Made by a program: the position numbers and the translations under genes
Source: Synchiropus splendidus
Taxonomy: Eukaryota > Chordata > Actinopteri > Syngnathiformes > Callionymidae
Reading direction: 5' to 3'
Assembly: GCF_027744825.2 (NCBI RefSeq)
Contig: NC_071349.1
Coordinates: 1,054,001 to 1,118,000, forward strand
DNA: 64,000 nt
Notes under the pieces: model-generated
Told to the model about the DNA's origin: nothing
What the model saw: the letters and a program-made list of their open reading frames with translations, nothing else
Databases searched by the model: none
Part shown: one piece after another, positions 24,938-35,954 of the stretch
Layout: each line of letters starts with the position of its first letter
Position numbering within the stretch: the stretch's first letter is position 1

Positions 24938-25490
24938 GATAGCAGAAAGGGTCATTCTAGTAGTTTCACGTGAAATCTAAGCTGTCTGAAGTGTTTTTCC
25001 AAAGTTATCAACATTTTTATGTTTGGCGTTCGGGAACCCACCTTATCTCAGGCTGAAAACTTGTTTTCTGCATTATGCCGTAACTTTGCAGGAAACTTGA
25101 AAATATGAAATTTTAACCTCCCACTATAGCAGAAAGGGTCTTTCTAGTAGTTGCACATCAAATCTAAGCTGTTTGAAGTCTTTTTCCAAAGTTATCAACA
25201 TTTTTTTGTTTAGCGTTCTGGAACCCACCTTATGTCAGGCTGGAAACGTCTTTTCTGCGTTGTGCCATAACTTTGCAGGGAAGCTTCAGAACATGAAATT
25301 TTCACATCCCACTACTGCAAAAAGGGTCTTTCTGGTAGTTGCACATCAAATCTAAGCTGTCTGAAGTGTTTTTCCAAAGTTATCAACATTTTTATGTTTG
25401 TCGTTCCGGAACCCACCTTATCTCAGGCTGATAACGCGTTTTCTGCATTGTGCCATAACTTTGCAGGGAAGCTTCAGAACATGAAATTTT
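24938..25490. repeat. Ordinary monomers linking two duplicated regions
   Basis: About three units. One with gttcgggaaccc, aaaacttgttttctg and gcaggaaacttgaaaatatg is the relative of units at about 28600 and 30850 in the 2247-bp HOR. The next, near 25200-25380, is the dispersed copy of the unit at about 17120-17300. No other element was seen. Confidence 0.78.
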
Positions 25491-26054
25491 AAGCTCCCAC
25501 TATCGCAGAAATGGTCTTCCTAGTAGTTGCACATCAAATCTAAGCTGTCTGAAGTGTTTTAACAAAGTTATCAACATTTTTATGTTTGGCGTTTCGGAAC
25601 CCACCTTATCTCAGGCTGAAAACGCGTATTGTGCATTGTGCCATAACTTCTCAGGGAAGCTTCAGAACATGAAATGTTCACCTCCCACTATAGCAGAAAG
25701 GGTCTTCCTAGTAGTTGCACATCAAATCTAAGCTGTCTGAAGTGTTTTTCGAAAGTTATCAACATTTTTATGTTTGGCGTTCCAGAATCGACCTTATCTC
25801 AGACTGAAAACGCGTGGTCTGCATAGTGCCATAACTTTGCATGGAAGCTTCCGAACATGAAATTTTAACCTCCCACTATAGCAGAAAGGGTCTTTCTAGT
25901 AGCTGCACCTCAAATCTAAGCTGACTGAAGTGTTTTTGGAAAGTTATCAACATTTTTATGTTTGGCGTTCCAGAATCGACCTTATCTCAGGCTGAAAACG
26001 CGTTTTACGCATTGTGCCATAACTTCTCAGGCAAGCTTCAGAACATGAAATTTT
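25491..26054. repeat. Three-monomer HOR, copy 1 of a 564-bp pair
   Basis: From aagctcccactatcgcag at 25491 the sequence repeats at 26055 with offset 564 = 3 x 188. Markers are gaaatggtcttcc, gtgttttaacaaag and aacgcgtattgtgc, followed by the tcagactg, tgcatagtgcc and gtagctgcacctc units also seen in the 21209 pair. It is therefore a hybrid of a local unit with units shared with 21.2-22.7 kb. Confidence 0.87.
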
Positions 26055-26589
26055 AAGCTCCCACTATCGCAGAAATGGTCTTCCTAGTAGTTGCACATCA
26101 AATCTAAGCTGTCTGAAGTGTTTTAACAAAGTTATCAACATTTTTATGTTCGGCGTTTCGGAACCCACCTTATCTCAGGCTGAAAACGCGTATTGTGCAT
26201 TGTGCCATAACTTCTCAGGGAAGCTTCAGAACATGAAATGTTCACCTCCCACTATAGCAGAAAGGGTCTTCCTAGTAGTTGCACATCAAATCTAAGCTGT
26301 CTGAAGTGTTTTTCGAAAGTTATCAACATTTTTATGTTTGGCGTTCCAGAATCGACCTTATCTCAGACTGAAAACGCGTGGTCTGCATAGTGCCATAACT
26401 TTGCATGGAAGCTTCCGAACATGAAATTTTAACCTCCCACTATAGCAGAAAGGGTCTTTCTAGTAGCTGCACCTCAAATCTAAGCTGACTGAAGTGTTTT
26501 TGGAAAGTTATCAACATTTTTATGTTTGGCGTTCCAGAATCGACCTTATCTCAGGCTGAAAACGCGTTTTACGCATTGTGCCATAACTT
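26055..26589. repeat. Three-monomer HOR, copy 2 of a 564-bp pair
   Basis: Tandem copy of 25491-26054, with at least one difference (gttcggcg against gtttggcg). It diverges near 26589, where this copy has cttttcagggaagc and the first has cttctcaggcaagc, and then continues into the 26658 two-monomer block. Confidence 0.85.
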
Positions 26590-26657
26590 TTCAGGGAAGC
26601 TTCAGAGCATGAAATTTTCACCTCCCACAAAAGCAGAAAGGGTCTTTCTTGTAGTTG

Positions 26658-27078
26658 CACATCAAATCTAAGCTGTCTGAAGTGTTGTTCCAAAGTTATC
26701 AACATTTTTACGCTTGTCGTTGCGGAACCCACCTTATCTCAGGCTGAAAAGCGTTTTCGGCATTGTGCCATAACTTCTCAAGGAAGCTTCAGAACATGAA
26801 ATGTTCACCTCCCACTAGAGCAGAAAGGGCCTTTCTAGTAGTTGCACATCAAATCTAAGTTGTCTGAAGTGTTTTTCGAAAGTTATCAACATTTTTATGT
26901 TTGGCGTTCCGGAACCCACCTTATCTCAAGCTGAAAACGTGTTTTCTGCATTGTGCCATAACTTTGTAGGGAAGCTTCAGAAAATGAAATGTTCACCTCC
27001 CACTATAGCAGAAAGGTTCTTTCTTGTAGTTGCACATCAAATCTGAGCTGTCTGAAGTGTTTTTCGAAAGTTATCAAC
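26658..27078. repeat. Two-monomer block present three times, copy 2
   Basis: This copy matches 22713-23130 at offset 3945 and 27220-27640 at offset 562. Together with the intervening unit it forms an imperfect three-monomer tandem period with the third copy. The small deficit from 564 fits the lost base in gaaaagcg plus one base lost in cttttcgggaagc near 27151. Confidence 0.84.
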
Positions 27079-27219
27079 ATTTTTATGTTTGGCGTTCCAG
27101 AATCGACCTTATCTCAGGCTGAAAACGCGTTTTACGCATTGTGCCATAACTTTTCGGGAAGCTTCAGAAAGTGAAATTTTCACCTCCCACAATAGCAGAA
27201 AGGGTCTTTCTTGTAGTTT

Positions 27220-27640
27220 CACATCAAATCTAAGCTGTCTGAAGTGTTGTTCCAAAGTTATCAACATTTTTACGCTTGTCGTTGCGGAACCCACCTTATC
27301 TCAGGCTGAAAAGCGTTTTCGGCATTGTGCCATAACTTCTCAAGGAAGCTTCAGAACATGAAATGTTCACCTCCCACTAGAGCAGAAAGGGCCTTTCTAG
27401 TAGTTGCACATCAAATCTAAGCTGTCTGAAGTGTTTTTCGAAAGTTATCAACATTTTTATGTTTGGCGTTCCGGAACCCACCTTATCTCAAGCTGAAAAC
27501 GTGTTTTCTGCATTGTGCCATAACTTTGTAGGGAAGCTTCAGAAAATGAAATGTTCACCTCCCACTATAGCAGAAAGGTTCTTTCTTGTAGTTGCACATC
27601 AAATCTGAGCTGTCTGAAGTGTTTTTCGAAAGTTATCAAC
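27220..27640. repeat. Two-monomer block present three times, copy 3
   Basis: This carries the same markers as 26658-27078 (gtgttgttccaaag, cttgtcgttgcgg, gaaaagcgttttcggc, aggttctttcttg, aatctgagctg). At about 27640 it passes into the unit shared with 24.63 kb, so this junction joins two blocks that were separately copied. Confidence 0.84.
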
Positions 27641-27939
27641 ATTTTTATGTTTGCCGTTCCGGAATCGACCTTATCTCAGGCTGAAAACGCGTTTTACGCA
27701 TTGTGCCATAACTTTGCATAAAGCTTCAGCACATGAAATTTTCACCATCCACTATAGCAGAAAGGGTCTTTCTAGTAGTTGCAGATCAAATCTAAGCTGT
27801 CTGAAATGTTTTTCCAAAGTTATCAACATTTTTATGTTTGGCGTTCTGGAACCCACCTTATCTCAGTCTGAAAACGTCTTTTTTGCATTGTGCCATAACT
27901 TTGCATAAAGCTACAGAACATGAAATTTTCACCTCCCAC
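27632..27939. repeat. Dispersed pair with 24630-24937, copy 2
   Basis: Second copy at offset 3002. It differs from the first by atctcagtctg against atcgcagtctg and keeps the common cactatag and gtctttctag where copy 1 is mutated. Confidence 0.82.
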
Positions 27940-27984
27940 TATAGCAGAAAGGGTCTTTCTAGTAGTTGCACATCAAATCTAAGC

Positions 27985-28546
27985 TCTCTGAAGTGTTTTT
28001 CCAAAGTTGTCAACTTGTTTATGTTTGGCGATCCGGAATCAACCTTATCTCAGCCTGAAAACGCGTTTTCTGCTTTGTGCCATAATTTTGCATGGATGCA
28101 TCAGAACATGAAATTTTCTCCTCCCAATATTGCAGAAAGGGTCTTTCTAGTAGTTGCACATCAAATCTATGCTGTCTGAAGTGTTTTTCCAAAGTTGTCA
28201 ACATTTTTATGTTTGGCGTTCCGAAACCCACCTTATCTCAGGCTGAAAACGCATTTTCCGCATTGTGCCATATATTCTAAGGGAAGCTTCAGAACATCGA
28301 ATTTTCACCACCCACTATAGCAGAAAGGGTCTTTCTCGTAATGGCTCATCAAAGCTAAGTTGTCTGAAGTGTTTTTCCAAACTTATCAACATTTTTATGT
28401 TTGGCGTTCCTGAACCCACCTTATCTCAGGCTGAAAACGCGTTTCCTGCATTGTGCCATAACTTTGCAGGCAAGCTTCAGAACATGAAATATTCACATGC
28501 CACTATAGCAGAAAGGGTCTTTCTAGTAGTTGCACATCAAATCTAA
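27985..28546. repeat. Three-monomer segment repeated at 939 bp and 2247 bp further
   Basis: Markers are gttgtcaacttgtttatg, ggcgatccggaatcaacc, tcagcctgaaaacgcg, ctcccaatattgcag, aatctatgctgtctg, ccatatattctaaggg, cagaacatcgaattttcac, gtaatggctcatcaaagc and atattcacatgcc. The segment recurs at 28924-29485 (offset 939) and, within the 2247-bp HOR, at about 31170-31732. Two unrelated units (28547-28923) lie between the first two copies. Confidence 0.86.
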
Positions 28547-30712
28547 GCTGTCTGAAGTGTTTTTCCAAAGTTATCAACATTTTTATGTTTGGCGTTCGGG
28601 AACCCACCTTATCTCAGGCTGAAAACTTGTTTTCTGCATTATGCCATAACTTTGCAGGAAACTTGAAAATATGAAATTTTAACCTCCCACTATAGCAGAA
28701 AGGGTCTTTCTAGTAGTTGCACATCAAATCTAAGCTGTTTGAAGTCTTTTTCCAAAGTTATCAACACTTTTATGATTGCCGTTCTAGAATCGACCTTATC
28801 TCAGGCTGAAAACACGTTGTCTGCATTGTGCCATAACTTTGCATGGAAGCTTCCGAACATGAAATTTTAACCTCCCACTATAGCAGAAAGGGTCTTTCTA
28901 GTAGTTGCTCATCAAATCTAAGCTCTCTGAAGTGTTTTTCCAAAGTTGTCAACTTGTTTATGTTTGGCGATCCGGAATCAACCTTATCTCAGCCTGAAAA
29001 CGCGTTTTCTGCTTTGTGCCATAACTTTGCATGGAAGCATCAGAATATGAAATTTTCTCCTCCCAATATTGCAGAAAGGGTCTTTCTAGTAGTTGCACCT
29101 CAAATCTATGCTGTCTGAAGTGTTTTTCCAAAGTTGTCAACAATTTTATGTTTGGCGTTCCGAAACCCACCTTATCTCAGGCTGAAAACGCATTTTCCGC
29201 ATTGTGCCATATATTCTAAGGGAAGCTTCAGAACATCGAATTTTCACCACCCACTATAGCAGAAAGGGTCTTTCTCGTAATGGCTCATCAAAGCTAAGTT
29301 GTCTGAAGTGTTTTTCCAAACTTATCAACATTTTTATGTTTGGCGTTCCGGAACCCACCTTATCTCAGGCTGAAAACGCGTTTCCTGCATTGTGCCATAA
29401 CTTTGCAGGCAAGCTTCAGAACATGAAATATTCACATGCCACTATAGCAGAAAGGGTCTTTCTAGTAGTTGCACATCAAATCTAAGCTGTCTGAAGTGTT
29501 TTTCTAAAGTTATAAACATTTTCATGTTTGGCGTTGCGGAGCCCACCTCATCTCAAGCTGAAAACGTGTTTTCTGCATTGTGCCATAACTTTACAGGGAA
29601 GCTTCAGAACATGAAATTTTCAGCTCCCACTATATCAGAAAGGATCTTTCTAGTAGTAGCACATCACATCTAAGCTGTTTGACGTGTTTTTCCAAAGTTA
29701 ACAACATTTTTATGTTTGGCGTTCCGGAACCCACCTTTTCTAAGGCTGTAAACGTTTTTTTTGCATTGTGCCATAACTTTGGAGGGACGCTTCAGAACAC
29801 AAAATTTTAACCTCCCACTATAGCAGAAAGGGTCTTTCCAGTAGTTGCACATCAAATCTAATCTGTCTGAAGTGTTTTTCCAAAGTTATCAACATTTTTA
29901 TGCTTGGCGTTCCGAAACCCACCTCATTGAAAACGCCTTTTCTTCATTGTGCCATAACTTTGCAGGGAAGCTTCAGAACATGAAATTTTCACCTCCCACT
30001 ATAGCAGAAAGGGTCTTTCTAGTAGTTGCACATCAAATCTAAGCTGTCTGAAGTGTTTTCCCAAAGTTATCATATTTTTTTGTTTGGAGTTCCGGAACCC
30101 ACCTTATCTCAGGCTGAAAACTCGTTTTCTGCATTGTGCCATAACTTTGCAGGGAAGCTTCAGAACATTAAATTTTCAAATCCCACTATAGCAGAAAGGG
30201 TCTTTCTTGTAGTTGCACGTCAAATCTAAGCTGTCTGAAGTGTTTTTCCAAAGTTATCAACATTTTTATGTTTGGCATTCCAGAATCGACCTTATCTCTG
30301 GCTGAAAACGCGTTTTCTGCATTTTGCCATAACTTTGCAGGGAAGCTTCAGAACATGAAATTTTCACCTCCCACTATACCAGAAAGGGTCTTTCTAGTAG
30401 TTGCACATCAAATCTAAGCTGTCTGATGGGTTTTTCGAAAGTTATCAACATTTTTTTGTTTTGCGTTCCGGAACCCACCTTATCACAGGCTGAAAACGCT
30501 TTTTCTGACTTGTGCCATAACTTTGCAGGGAAGCTTCAGAACATGAAATTTTCACCTCCCACGATAGCAGAAAGGGTCTTTCTAGTAGTTGCACATCAAA
30601 TCTAAGCTGTTTGACGTGTTTTTCCAAAGTTTTCAACATTTTTATGTTTGGTGTTCCGGAATCGACCTTATCTCAGGCTGAATACACGTTTTCTGCATTG
30701 TGCCATAACTTT
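28466..30712. repeat. Twelve-monomer HOR of 2247 bp, copy 1
   Basis: This segment repeats directly from 30713 with constant offset 2247 (12 x 188 - 9). The junction can be read: at about 30713 the unit with gctgaatacacgttttctg switches to caggcaagcttcag and atattcacatgcc, the start of copy 2, whereas the same unit at the end of copy 2 continues with gagggaatcttcag. Length differences inside include a 7-bp loss near 29927 and a short unit with gcaggaaacttgaaaatatg. The segment includes a copy of the 27985 block. Confidence 0.9.
29921..29934. other. 7-bp deletion inside a monomer (HOR copy 1)
   Basis: The read acctcattgaaaac stands where related units have acctcat, then ctcaggc, then tgaaaac; the ctcaggc block is missing. 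The same lesion is found at 32168-32181, exactly 2247 bp away, so it predates the duplication and marks this HOR. Confidence 0.88.
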
Positions 30713-32959
30713 GCAGGCAAGCTTCAGAACATGAAATATTCACATGCCACTATAGCAGAAAGGGTCTTTCTAGTAGTTGCACATCAAATCTAAGCTGTCT
30801 GAAGTGTTTTTCCAAAGTTATCAACATTTTTATGTTTGGCGTTCGGGAACCCACCTTATCTCAGGCTGAAAACTTGTTTTCTGCATTATGCCATAACTTT
30901 GCAGGAAACTTGAAAATATGAAATTTTAACCTCCCACTATAGCAGAAAGGGTCTTTCTAGTAGTTGCACATCAAATCTAAGCTGTTTGAAGTCTTTTTCC
31001 AAAGTTATCAACACTTTTATGATTGCCGTTCTGGAATCGACCTTATCTCAGGCTGAAAGCACGTTGTCTGCATTGTGCCATAACTTTGCATGGAAGCTTC
31101 CGAACGTGAAATTTTAACCTCCCACTATAGCAGAAAGGGTCTTTCTAGTAGTTGCACATCAAATCTAAGCTCTCTGAAGTGTTTTTCCAAAGTTGTCAAC
31201 ATGTTTATGTTTGGCGATCCGGAATCAACCTTAACTCAGCCTGAAAACGCGTTTTCTGCTTTGTGCCATAACTTTGCATGGAAGCATCAGAATATGAAAT
31301 TTTCTCCTCCCAATATTGCAGAAAGGGTCTTTCTAGTAGTTGCACATCAAATCTATGCTGTCTGAAGTGTTTTTCCAAAGTTGTCAACATTTTTATGTTT
31401 GGCGTTCCGAAACCCACCTTATCTCAGGCTGAAAACGCATTTTCCGCATTGTGCCATATATTCTAAGGGAAGCTTCAGAACATCGAATTTTCACCACCCA
31501 CTATAGCAGAAAGGGTCTTTCTCGTAATGGCTCATCAAAGCTAAGTTGTCTGAAGTGTTTTTCCAAACTTATCAACATTTTTATGTTTGGCGTTCCGGAA
31601 CCCACCTTATCTCAGGCTGAAAACGCGTTTCCTGCATTGTGCCATAACTTTGCAGGCAAGCTTCAGAACATGAAATATTCACATGCCACTATAGCAGAAA
31701 GGGTCTTTCTAGTAGTTGCACATCAAATCTAAGCTGTCTGAAGTGTTTTTCTAAAGTTATAAACATTTTCATGTTTGGCGTTGCGGAACCCACCTCATCT
31801 CAAGCTGAAAACGTGTTTTCTGCATTGTGCCATAACTTTACAGGGAAGCTTCAGAACATGAAATTTTCAGCTCCCACTATATCAGAAAGGATCTTTCTAG
31901 TAGTAGCACATCACATCTAAGCAGTTTGACGTGTTTTTCCAAAGTTAACAACATTTTTATGTTTGGCGTTCCGGAACCCACCTTATCTAAGGCTGTAAAC
32001 GTTTTTTTTGCATTGTGCCATAACTTTGGAGGGACGCTTCAGAACACAAAATTTTAACCTCCCACTATAGCAGAAAGGGTCTTTCCAGTAGTTGCACATC
32101 AAATCTAATCTGTCTGAAGTGTTTTTCCAAAGTTATCAACATTTTTATGCTTGGCGTTCCGAAACCCACCTCATTGAAAACGCCTTTTCTTCATTGTGCC
32201 ATAACTTTGCAGGGAAGCTTCAGAACATGAAATTTTCACCTCCCACTATAGCAGAAAGGGTCTTTATAGTAGTTGCACATCAAATCTAAGCTGTCTGAAG
32301 TGTTTTCCCAAAGTTATCATATTTTTTTGTTTGGAGTTCCGGAACCCACCTTATCTCAGGCTGAAAACTCGTTTTCTGCATTGTGCCATAACTTTGCAGG
32401 GAAGCTTCAGAACATTAAATTTTCAACTCCCACTATAGCAGAAAGGGTCTTTCTTGTAGTTGCAGGTCAAATCTAAGCTGTCTGAAGTGTTTTTCCAAAG
32501 TTATCAACATTTTTATGTTTGGCATTCCAGAATCGACCTTATCTCTGGCTGAAAACGCGTTTTCTGCATTGTGCCATAACTTTGCAGGGAAGCTTCAGAA
32601 CATGAAATTTTCACCTCCCACTATAGCAGAAAGGGTCTTTCTAGTAGTTGCACATCAAATCTAAGCTGTCTGATGGGTTTTTCGAAAGTTATCAACATTT
32701 TTTTGTTTTGCGTTCCGGAACCCACCTTATCACAGGCTGAAAACGCTTTTTCTGCCTTGTGCCATAACTTTGCAGGGAAGCTTCAGAACATGAAATTTTC
32801 ACCTCCCACGATAGCAGAAAGGGTCTTTCTAGTAGTTGCACATCAAATCTAAGCTGTTTGACGTGTTTTTCCAAAGTTATCAACATTTTTATGTTTGGCG
32901 TTCCGGAATCGACCTTATCTCAGGCTGAATACACGTTTTCTGCATTGTGCCATAACTTT
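30713..32959. repeat. Twelve-monomer HOR of 2247 bp, copy 2
   Basis: Tandem copy of 28466-30712. Scattered single differences were noticed (ttctggaatc against ttctagaatc, catgtttatg against cttgtttatg, gcaggtc against gcacgtc, agcagtttgacg against agctgtttgacg). The copies are close, but less identical than the units at the right end of the window. No third copy follows: from about 32960 the array returns to mixed monomers. Confidence 0.9.
32168..32181. other. 7-bp deletion inside a monomer (HOR copy 2)
   Basis: Second occurrence of acctcattgaaaac lacking ctcaggc, at 2247 bp from the first. It confirms the offset and the age order: the deletion came first, the duplication second. Confidence 0.88.
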
Positions 32960-34882
32960 GGAGGGAATCTTCAGAACATGAAATTTTCACCTCCCACTGT
33001 AGCAGAAAGGGTCTTTCTAGTAGTTGCACATCAAATCTAAGCTGTCTGAAGTGTTTTTCAAAGGTTATCATATTTTTATATTTGGCGTTCCGGAATTGAC
33101 CTTGTCTCATGCTGAAAACGCGTTTTCTGCATTGTGCCATAACTTTGCAGGGAAGTTTCAGAACTTGAAATTTACTCCTCCCACTATAGCAGAAATGGTC
33201 TTTCTAGTAGTTGCACATCAAATGTAAGCTGTGTGAAGTGTTTTTCCAAAGTTATCAACATTCTTATGTTTGGCGTTCCGGAATCAACCTTATCTCAGGC
33301 TGAAAACGCGTTTTCTGCATTGTGCCATAACTTTGCAGGGAAGCTTCAGAACATGAAAATTTCACCTCCCATGATAGCAGAAAGGGTTTTTCTAATAGTT
33401 GCACATCAAATCTCTGCTGTTTGAAGTGTTTTTCCAAAGTTATCAACATTTTTATGTTTGGCGTTCCGGAATCAACCTTATCTCAGGCTGAAAACGCGTT
33501 CTCTGCATTGTGCCATCACCTTGCAGGAAAGCTGCAGAATATGAAATTTTCACCTCCCACTATAGCAGAAAGGGTCTTTCTAGTAGTTGCACATCAAATC
33601 TAAGCTGTCTGAAATGTTTTTCCAAAGTTATTAACATTTTCATGTTTGGCGTTCCGGAATTGACCTTGTCTCATGCTGAAAACGAGTTTTCTGCATTGTG
33701 CCATAACTTTGCAGGGAGGCTTCAGAACATGACATTTAAACATCCCACTATAGCAGAAAGGTTCTTTCTAGTAGTTGCACATCAAATCTAAGCTGTCTGA
33801 AGTGTTTTTCCAAAGTTATTAACATTTTTATGTTTGGCGTTCCGGAATCGATCTTATCTCCGGCTGAATACGCGTTTTCTGCATTGTGCCACAACTTTGC
33901 AGCGAAGCTTCAGAACATGAAATTTTCACCTCCCACTATAGCAGAAAGGGTCTTTCTCGTAGTTGCACATCAAATCTAAGCTGTCTGAAGTGTTTTTCGA
34001 AAGTTTTCAACATTTTTATGTTTGGTGTTCCTGAATCGACCTTATCTCAGGCTGAAAACGCGTTTTCTGCATTGTGCCATAACTTTGCAGGGAAGCTTCA
34101 GATCATGAAATGTTCATTTCCCACTATAGCAGAAAGGGTCTTTCTCGTAGTTGCACATCAAATCGAAGCTGTCTGAAGTGTTTGTCCAAAGTTATTAACA
34201 TTTTTATGTTTGGCGTTCCGGAATCAACCTTATCTCAGGCTGAAAACGCATTTTACGCATTGTGCCATAACTTTGCAGGGAAGCTTCAGAACAAAAATTT
34301 TTCACCTCCCACTATAGCAGAAAGGGTCTTTCTAGTAGTTGCACATCAAATCTAAGCTGTCTGAAGCGTTTTTCGAAAATTATCAACATTTTTATGTTTG
34401 GCGTACCGGAACACACCTTATCTCAAACTGAAAACGCGTTTTCTGCATTGTGCCATTACTTTGCAGGGAAGCTTCGGAACATGAAATGTTCACCTCCCAC
34501 TGTAGCAGAAAGGGTCTTTTGAGTAGTTGCACATCAAATCTAAGCTGTCTGAAGTGTTTTTCCAAAGTTATCAACATTTTTATGTATGGCGTTCCGGAAT
34601 CGACCATATCTCAGGCTGAAAACGCGTTTTACGCATTGTGCCATAACTTTGCAGGGAAGCTTCAGAAAATGAAATTTTCACGTCCCACTATAGCAGAAAG
34701 GGTCTTTCTAGTAGTTGCACATCAAATCTAAGCTGTATGAAGTTTTTTTTCCAAAGTTATCAACATTTTTATGTTTGGCGTTCCGAAATCAACCTTATCT
34801 CAGGCTGAAAACGCGTTTTCTGCATTTTGCCATAACTTTGCAAGGAAGTTTCAGAACATGAAATTTTCACCTCCCACTATAG
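32960..34882. repeat. Mixed, fairly canonical monomers
   Basis: About ten units close to the majority sequence, with markers such as gtctcatgctgaaaacg (about 33103 and 33668), ccatcaccttgcaggaaagctgcag (about 33514; relative near 42348) and ggtgttcctgaatcg (about 34025). I see no regular higher-order period and nothing that is not satellite. Confidence 0.75.
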
Positions 34883-35445
34883 CAGAAAGGGTCTTTCTAG
34901 TAGTTGCACATCAAATCTAAGCTGTCTGAAGTGTTTTTCCAAAGTTGTCAACATTTTTATGTTTGGCGTTCCGGAACCCACCTTATCTCTGGCTGAAAAC
35001 GCGTTTTCTGCTTTATGCCATAACTTTGCTGGGAATCTTCAGAACATGAAATTTTAACCTCCCACAATAGCATAAAGGGTCTTTCTAGTAGTTGCCCATC
35101 AAATCTAAGCTGTCTGAAGTGTTTTTCCAAAGTTATCAACATTTTTATGTTTGGCGTTCCGGAACCCACCTTATCTCAGGCTGAAAACGCGTTTTCTGCA
35201 TTGTGCCACAACTTTGCAGGAAAGCTTCAGAGCATGAAATTTTAACACCCACTGTAGCAGAAAGGCTCTTTCTAGTAGTTGCACATCAAATCTAAGCTGT
35301 CTGAAGTGTTTTTCTGAAGTTATCAACATTTTTATGTGTGGCGTTCCGGAACCCACCTTATCTCAGGCTGAAAACGCGTTTTCTGCATTGTGCCATAACT
35401 TTGCAGGGAAGCTTCAGAACATGCAATTTTCACTTCACACTAGGG
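34883..35445. repeat. Three-monomer HOR, copy 1 of a 563-bp pair
   Basis: The sequence from about 34883 recurs from 35446 at offset 563 (3 x 188 - 1). Markers are gttgtcaac, tatctctggctg, tgctttatgcc, ctgggaatcttcag, cacaatagcataaaggg, gttgcccatc, gccacaactttgcagg, ttttaacacccactg (one base lost) and ttatgtgtggcg. Confidence 0.88.
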
Positions 35446-35954
35446 CAGAAAGGGTCTTTCTAGTAGTTGCACATCAAATCTAAGCTGTCTGAAGTGTTTT
35501 TCCAAAGTTGTCAACATTTTTATGTTTGGCGTTCCGGAACCCACCTTATCTCTGGCTGAAAACGCGTTTTCTGCTTTATGCCATAACTTTGCTGGGAATC
35601 TTCAGAACATGAAATTTTAACCTCCCACAATAGCATAAAGGGTCTTTCTAGTAGTTGCCCATCAAATCTAAGCTGTCTGAAGTGTTTTTCCAAAGTTATC
35701 AACATTTTTATGTTTGGCGTTCCGGAACCCACCTTATCTCAGGCTGAAAACGCGTTTTCTGCATTGTGCCACAACTTTGCAGGAAAGCTTCAGAGCATGA
35801 AATTTTAACACCCACTGTAGCAGAAAGGCTCTTTCTAGTAGTTGCACATCAAATCTAAGCTGTCTGAAGTGTTTTTCTGAAGTTATCAACATTTTTATGT
35901 GTGGCGTTCCGGAACCCACCTTATCTCAGGCTGAAAACGCGTTTTCTGCATTGT
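35446..35954. repeat. Three-monomer HOR, copy 2 of a 563-bp pair
   Basis: Tandem copy of 34883-35445, apparently identical over most of its length. It stops near 35954, where this copy has ttgttccttaac and the first has ttgtgccataac. A piece of copy 1 with atgcaattttcacttcacac (35421) recurs at 36361, offset 940. Confidence 0.87.
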
